A DNA stretch of 64,000 nucleotides, taken from positions 1-64,000 of the forward strand of contig CAZQIV010000018.1 of assembly GCA_964593705.1 (NCBI GenBank). Reading direction: 5' to 3'. Source of the DNA: SABY01 sp964593705. Lineage in GTDB: Bacteria > Bacteroidota > Bacteroidia > Bacteroidales > 4484-276. Shown here piece after piece: positions 59,967 to 64,000 of the stretch. Position 1 is the stretch's first letter, and the number at the start of each line of letters is the position of its first letter. A program made the position numbers and the translations under genes. The notes below the pieces were generated by a model that saw only the letters and a list, made by a program, of their open reading frames with translations, was not told the DNA's origin and did not search any database.

Positions 59967-61622
59967 TTAGTTTTTTAACAGCTCTTGTGCTGTTTGTAAG
60001 GCCGAACTGCTAATTTTTGTATCGGAAAGCATCTTGGCAATTTCTACAACCCTGTCTTTTTCTGAAAGAAGTTTTACATAGGTGGTGGTCGAATTTTCGT
60101 CAGAGTCTTTAGTTACAAGGTAATGATGTTGGCCACGCGCTGCAATTTGTGGTAAATGTGTAATCGAAATTACCTGTATTTCTTTGGCCAATGTTTGCAT
60201 TATTGCAGCCATTTTACCTGCAATTTCCCCTGATACTCCACTATCGATTTCATCAAAAATAATTGATGAAACAAGGTTTCCTGTTGCAATTTGCGATTTA
60301 ATGGCAAGCATCAGCCTTGATAATTCTCCACCTGAAGCAACCTTTGCCATTTCCTGCAATTCGCCACCTTTATTGGCATTAAACATAAAACTAACCCTGT
60401 CGGCACCATTATGGGCAAGCCCTTCGGTTTTTTGAAGTTTTAACAAAATTTTCGCATCAGGCATACCAAGTCCTAAAATTTTCGCGGTAATCTGAGATTC
60501 AATATCCGGAATTGCATGTTTCCTTTTCGTGCTCAACTCAGAAGCCATATTGGTGAGTTGACTCTTAATTTTGGCAAGTTGTTGTTCTACTGCTTGAATT
60601 TCGTTTGATACAGATTGATGCTGTTCAATTTTTTCGAGGTAATTATCCTTGATTTTAATTAATTCATCAATTCCATTTACCCGGTGCTTTTGCTCCAGGT
60701 GATAAATTAAATTGATGCGCTCGCTTAGTTCTTCGGTTCGTTGTGGATTTACTTCAATTTTATCATCAATTTTCATGAGCTCCCTCGCTACATCCGAAAA
60801 TTCAACATAAGTGCTTTCAATCCTGGAATACATTTCTGTTAGTTCACGTGAAATGTTTTTTACCGGTTTAATTTCAGATAAGATATTATCGAATATGGAA
60901 GTCATTCCGTGTTCACCCTCAATCAGGTTCGACACAGATGATAACCTGGTTTTTATTTCACCGGCATTGTTGAGCACTTTCAATTCTTCTTCTATCTCCT
61001 CTTGTTCACCGGTTTTCAATTCAGCCTTTTCGATCTCTTCATATTGAAACTTGAAAAAATCCTGTTCCGTTTCTGAAATTTTTTCGCTTTGCCTGAGCAG
61101 TTCCAGTTTTGATGTGAGCTGTTGATATTGAGCAAATATTTTTGAATAACTTTCCAGGAGTTGTCCATTTTTACAGAAATGATCAACTACTGCAAGTTGG
61201 AAGGATGAACTTTGTAATAAAGTTGTGCTGTTTTGTGAGTGCAAATCAAGCACCTGGTCGGCCAATTCGCGAAGCTGGGCAAGGCTTACCGGTGAATCGT
61301 TGATGAAAGCTCTTGATTTACCGGATGGAAGTATTTCACGACGTAATATTGTGTTATCAGGATCAAAATCGAGATCGTTTTGCGAAAAAAAACTTTCGAA
61401 CTTTTTTTTATTCACACTAAATAATCCCTCAACAACACATTTTTCCGATTTATTTTTGAGCGATTGCAAATCGGCTCTCTTACCAAGAATTAACGAAATT
61501 GCACCAATTACAATTGATTTTCCTGCTCCGGTTTCGCCTGTCATCACCGAAAATCCCTCAAAAAAATCTACTTCAAGATCATCGATGAGTGCAAAATTCT
61601 TTATCAATAAATGTTTTATCAA
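59967..61622 (-). CDS. recN: DNA repair protein RecN
   Basis: A 551-residue SMC-like ATPase used in double-strand break repair. Walker A is GETGAGKS (about residues 29-36) at the N-terminus, a long coiled coil occupies about 150-360, and the C-terminal part has the signature ASGGELSRLMLAIK and Walker B with SIIFDEIDSGVSGE, followed by THLPQIAARGQHH. This split-ATPase order and the length are typical of RecN. Bacteroidota recN is often near coaBC and DUF4835 genes, as here; the gene downstream on this strand is fabI. Confidence 0.95.
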   Translation of the reverse strand: MIKHLLIKNFALIDDLEVDFFEGFSVMTGETGAGKSIVIGAISLILGKRADLQSLKNKSEKCVVEGLFSVNKKKFESFFSQNDLDFDPDNTILRREILPSGKSRAFINDSPVSLAQLRELADQVLDLHSQNSTTLLQSSSFQLAVVDHFCKNGQLLESYSKIFAQYQQLTSKLELLRQSEKISETEQDFFKFQYEEIEKAELKTGEQEEIEEELKVLNNAGEIKTRLSSVSNLIEGEHGMTSIFDNILSEIKPVKNISRELTEMYSRIESTYVEFSDVARELMKIDDKIEVNPQRTEELSERINLIYHLEQKHRVNGIDELIKIKDNYLEKIEQHQSVSNEIQAVEQQLAKIKSQLTNMASELSTKRKHAIPDIESQITAKILGLGMPDAKILLKLQKTEGLAHNGADRVSFMFNANKGGELQEMAKVASGGELSRLMLAIKSQIATGNLVSSIIFDEIDSGVSGEIAGKMAAIMQTLAKEIQVISITHLPQIAARGQHHYLVTKDSDENSTTTYVKLLSEKDRVVEIAKMLSDTKISSSALQTAQELLKN

Positions 61623-61647
61623 TGCAGTAGCGTGTTACATTAAATGA

Positions 61648-61676
61648 CAAAAATATGGAAATTAAAAGAGGAAAAA
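61648..61676 (-). promoter_or_regulatory. candidate recN promoter
   Basis: On the minus strand, TATTTTTG (complement of 61648-61655) fits the -7 element TAnnTTTG; a T-run (complement of 61672-61676) at -33 is a weak match. The start codon lies 25 bases downstream. Confidence 0.4.
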
Positions 61677-61697
61677 GGAAAGAAAAAAAATGGATCG

Positions 61698-62600
61698 TTA
61701 ATTTTGACCTATAATTTTTTGATAATCATTGGCATGTGAGGGGTCAATTTCCTTGAGAATATTCACAGCTTTGGTTTTATCCATGGGAGCAGCGTCAGAA
61801 AAAATATTGATAAACTCATCACGTTTGGCTTCCATAAAAAGCTGCATTGCAAACAAACGCGGTTTTTCGCGATGCGCACGCTGCAAAAGCTCCAGGGCAT
61901 CCATAATACCCTGCCTCCCATTTTCGACATTGTCGTACATCAAATCGAGACCAAGACGGTGAAAGGTATAATTTGCCTTACGGATATTGCTATAGGATGA
62001 ATTGTTGTAATTTTCGGCTAACCAGTAACGGTTTTTCATGCTCTCGAAAGCTTTCCAGCCCGACTCACGGGCGCTTTGAGCAGTATTAACAACGTTTTGT
62101 GCCTTGTCGAAATATGGTGAACCTCCCATACTTTTAAAGGAATCATAATCCAAACCTAAAAACATATAAATGTAAAATGCAATGGTTGAGGTAAGGTTTG
62201 AAGAAAAAGAATTATCACTGTAATCGATGGGCTGCCCCTCCTGCCACTGAAACTGAAAGTCGTTATCGATATAATTAAATACCGTTGAATTGTAGGAAGT
62301 TCCAAAAACAGGCCGTTTCAACACCAGGTTTATTCTGCCCCGAAACTCATCCGACGACAATTCCTCCATGATGGTTATGCCAATGGTGCATTCGATACGC
62401 TCATCAATTTTATACGAAAATTGTGTCCAGTGTCTGTCGTTCACAAATTCATAAAGTCCCTTTCTGAGTTCATTAAACTTTTCACGGTTCGACTGCTGAA
62501 CTTGTGGTGCTGATACCTGCACCGATGCATTAAATTCCTGTGCTGTAACAAGTCCGGAAAATATGAATATTAAAAAGAAAGAAAGATAATATTTAGTCAT
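61698..62600 (-). CDS. DUF4835 family protein
   Basis: A 300-residue exported protein: a signal peptide (MTKYYLSFFLIFIFSGLVTA) and one DUF4835 domain along most of its length, with KFNELRKGLYEFVNDRHWTQ, a GRINLVLKRPVFGTSYNSTV segment and an IAFYIYMFLGLDYDSF segment that are characteristic. The family is Bacteroidota-specific, of unknown function, and conserved next to coaBC and recN, an arrangement kept here. The frame is open back to 62681, but ATG 62600 supplies the signal peptide and avoids overlap with coaBC. Confidence 0.9.
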   Translation of the reverse strand: MTKYYLSFFLIFIFSGLVTAQEFNASVQVSAPQVQQSNREKFNELRKGLYEFVNDRHWTQFSYKIDERIECTIGITIMEELSSDEFRGRINLVLKRPVFGTSYNSTVFNYIDNDFQFQWQEGQPIDYSDNSFSSNLTSTIAFYIYMFLGLDYDSFKSMGGSPYFDKAQNVVNTAQSARESGWKAFESMKNRYWLAENYNNSSYSNIRKANYTFHRLGLDLMYDNVENGRQGIMDALELLQRAHREKPRLFAMQLFMEAKRDEFINIFSDAAPMDKTKAVNILKEIDPSHANDYQKIIGQN

Positions 62601-62640
62601 TATTGCAAAGTTTAATTTGATTTGCAAATACTCAAAATGC

Positions 62641-63837
62641 TTAGAGCAGCTCGGAAATTTTATCAAGAATGTCTCCGGCAACTTCTTTTTTTGATTTTAA
62701 ATGATAGTTGCTAACCTTACGGTTTTTATCAATTATCGTGATTTTGTTTGTACTAACGCCAAACCCGGCACCACTATCTTTAAGAGAGTTTAAAACGATT
62801 AGATCAAGATTTTTATTATCGAGTTTTATGCCGGCATTCTGCAACTCATTTTCGGTTTCAAGTGCAAAGCCAACCAGAACCTGATTTTTAGATTTTTGTT
62901 TACCGAGTGTAGCCAGGATATCTATGGTTGGTTTGAGATGAATTTCTTTTTTATCAGCGGATTTTTTAATTTTCTGAGGTGCAACATTTTCAGGAGTGAA
63001 ATCTGCAACAGCAGCAGCCATAATGGTTACATCAGCTTTTATGAACTTTGCCGAAACAGCCTCGTACATTTCCCGGGCCGAAATGACATCGATTTTTTCA
63101 ATACCTGAAACAGAAAGCTTCAAATCTGTCGGGCCGGACACAAGTGTTACTTTTGCCCCCCTGTTAGCAGCCTCTTCGGCCAAAGAATAACCCATCAACC
63201 CTGAAGAATAATTCCCGATAAATCTAACGGGATCAATAGCTTCGTGGGTAGGGCCGGCTGAAATTAGAAAATGTTTTCCACTTAGTGATTCACTTTTCCT
63301 GAAATAAGCAAACAAAACTTCAACAATATTTTCCGGCTCTTCCATTCTGCCGGCACCAGTTAAACCACTGGCCAGTTCACCTGTTTGTGGTTCGATAAGT
63401 TTATCGCCCCGATTCACAAGTTTTTCGATATTTTCGGAAGTCGTGGGATGCTTATACATATCGAGATCCATTGCAGGTGCAACAAACACCGGGCATTTGG
63501 CCGACAAATAAGTTGTAACTAAAAGGTTATCCGCCATTCCTGAGGCCATCTTACTAAGTGTAGCCGCCGATGCAGGTGCAATCAACATCAAATCGGCCCA
63601 TAGCCCCATGTCAACATGGCTGTTCCATGTACCATCTTTTTGATCAAAAGGAAAGGTAAGGGCGGGAAGTTTTGAAAGGGTTGAAAGGGTTAAAGGTGTT
63701 ACAAAATCCCTTGCGTTCGGGGTAAGGATAACCTGAACCTCAGCGCCTTCTTTTATAAGAAGCCGTACAAGATAAGGAATTTTGAAAGCTGCAATGCTCC
63801 CTGTAATTCCTATTATTATTTTTTTGCCGGCGAGCAC
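62641..63837 (-). CDS. coaBC: bifunctional phosphopantothenoylcysteine decarboxylase / phosphopantothenate-cysteine ligase
   Basis: CoaBC (Dfp) carries out two steps of coenzyme A synthesis. The N-terminal CoaC flavoprotein (about 1-185) has GITGSIAAFK, the catalytic His in HVDMGLWADLMLIAPASA, and a substrate-clamp APAMDLDMY. The C-terminal CoaB domain (about 190-398) has FLISAGPTHEAIDPVRFIGN and SSGLMGYSLAEEA for nucleotide binding. The start is GTG 63837, one base after the rpoZ-like stop, which fits a translationally coupled pair; no ATG gives the conserved GKKIIIGITG beginning. Confidence 0.95.
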   Translation of the reverse strand: MLAGKKIIIGITGSIAAFKIPYLVRLLIKEGAEVQVILTPNARDFVTPLTLSTLSKLPALTFPFDQKDGTWNSHVDMGLWADLMLIAPASAATLSKMASGMADNLLVTTYLSAKCPVFVAPAMDLDMYKHPTTSENIEKLVNRGDKLIEPQTGELASGLTGAGRMEEPENIVEVLFAYFRKSESLSGKHFLISAGPTHEAIDPVRFIGNYSSGLMGYSLAEEAANRGAKVTLVSGPTDLKLSVSGIEKIDVISAREMYEAVSAKFIKADVTIMAAAVADFTPENVAPQKIKKSADKKEIHLKPTIDILATLGKQKSKNQVLVGFALETENELQNAGIKLDNKNLDLIVLNSLKDSGAGFGVSTNKITIIDKNRKVSNYHLKSKKEVAGDILDKISELL

Positions 63838-63838
63838 T

Positions 63839-64000
63839 TTATTCTATGATGTCGTTTGAGATTTTATTTTGGGCTTCTTTTGATGGATTCCTATAATAAA
63901 TTTGATCATCCAAAAACTCCTGGATAGCCATCAATGTAGGTTTTGGAAGCCTTTCATAAAATTTTGCGATTTCGATTTGCTCACGATTTTCAAAAATTTC
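63839..64000 (-). CDS. rpoZ: RNA polymerase omega-like subunit, C-terminal end (partial)
   Basis: The last 53 codons of a gene that enters from the right edge. The sequence (LPKPTLMAIQEFLDDQIYYR near its middle) matches the C-terminus of the Bacteroidota omega subunit, which is usually located immediately upstream of coaBC. The stop precedes the coaBC GTG by one base. Partial, so the identification is by end sequence and gene order. Confidence 0.75.
   Translation of the reverse strand, partial: EIFENREQIEIAKFYERLPKPTLMAIQEFLDDQIYYRNPSKEAQNKISNDIIE

Noticed and set aside
1..64000. tRNA, rRNA, riboswitch and prophage genes
   Set aside because: None was recognised by eye; a covariance-model scan would be needed to exclude a divergent RNA.

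Overview
The window is AT-rich DNA from a member of the phylum Bacteroidota, probably an environmental Bacteroidales or Marinilabiliales-type anaerobe or microaerophile. The evidence is C-terminal type IX secretion (T9SS) sorting domains, BACON and FISUMP repeat domains, Bacteroidota-restricted families (DUF4835, DUF6146-like, GxxExxY), an OmpA with thrombospondin-3 repeats, and a few promoters of the Bacteroidota TTTG / TAnnTTTG type. No rRNA, tRNA or CRISPR array was seen.

Layout. 0.1-3.1 kb: cytochrome bd quinol oxidase (cydA, cydB) with a 41-residue one-helix ORF that could be a small third subunit. 3.2-4.0 kb: a secreted thioredoxin-fold protein whose reading frame is crossed by a TGA exactly where the first Cys of CxxC should be, giving UxxC; this is a candidate selenoprotein. 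4.1-11.9 kb: a TetR regulator with its own promoter/operator, then a LolA-like lipoprotein-sorting protein, two FtsX/MacB-type permeases, a LolD-type ATPase and an outer-membrane barrel protein. Together they look like an envelope lipid or lipoprotein export system. Short repeats and a GxxExxY gene are inserted among them. 12.1-12.4 kb: a MITE-like element. 12.4-16.7 kb: a tight three-gene minus-strand operon (inner-membrane coiled-coil protein, signal-less subtilase with an SH3-like N-terminus, exported helical plus barrel protein) that matches no system I can name.

17.2-42.3 kb: one giant minus-strand surface-protein gene of about 8,335 codons, interrupted by a single TAA inside a fibronectin-III domain. 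In order it encodes 8 FG-GAP repeats, an FN3 domain, 10 FISUMP domains alternating with 11 FN3-like modules, 2 LamG domains, a PKD domain, a parallel beta-helix, carboxypeptidase-regulatory-like modules, an unassigned Ser/Thr-rich beta domain, a Big_5-like Ig domain, 17 BACON repeats and a T9SS sorting tail.

43.1-53.1 kb: htpG, a TPM-domain protein, then a membrane-stress and polyamine island (YbjN-like, PspA, DUF4178, lipoprotein, DUF350, membrane spermidine-synthase-like, a 34-residue ORF, SpeD, RCK-gated K+ channel). It resembles the E. coli yjfIJKLMC operon in its parts, with a polyamine-synthesis pair where E. coli has an ATP-grasp enzyme. 53.2-64 kb: a second GxxExxY gene embedded in a different repeat family, a GYD protein, an FRG protein, OmpA, a glycosyltransferase, and housekeeping genes (fabI, recN, DUF4835, coaBC, end of rpoZ).

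Intergenic DNA is unusually rich in short tandem repeats, palindromes and dispersed repeats. All functional statements are inferred from reading the sequence and translations; no database search was run.
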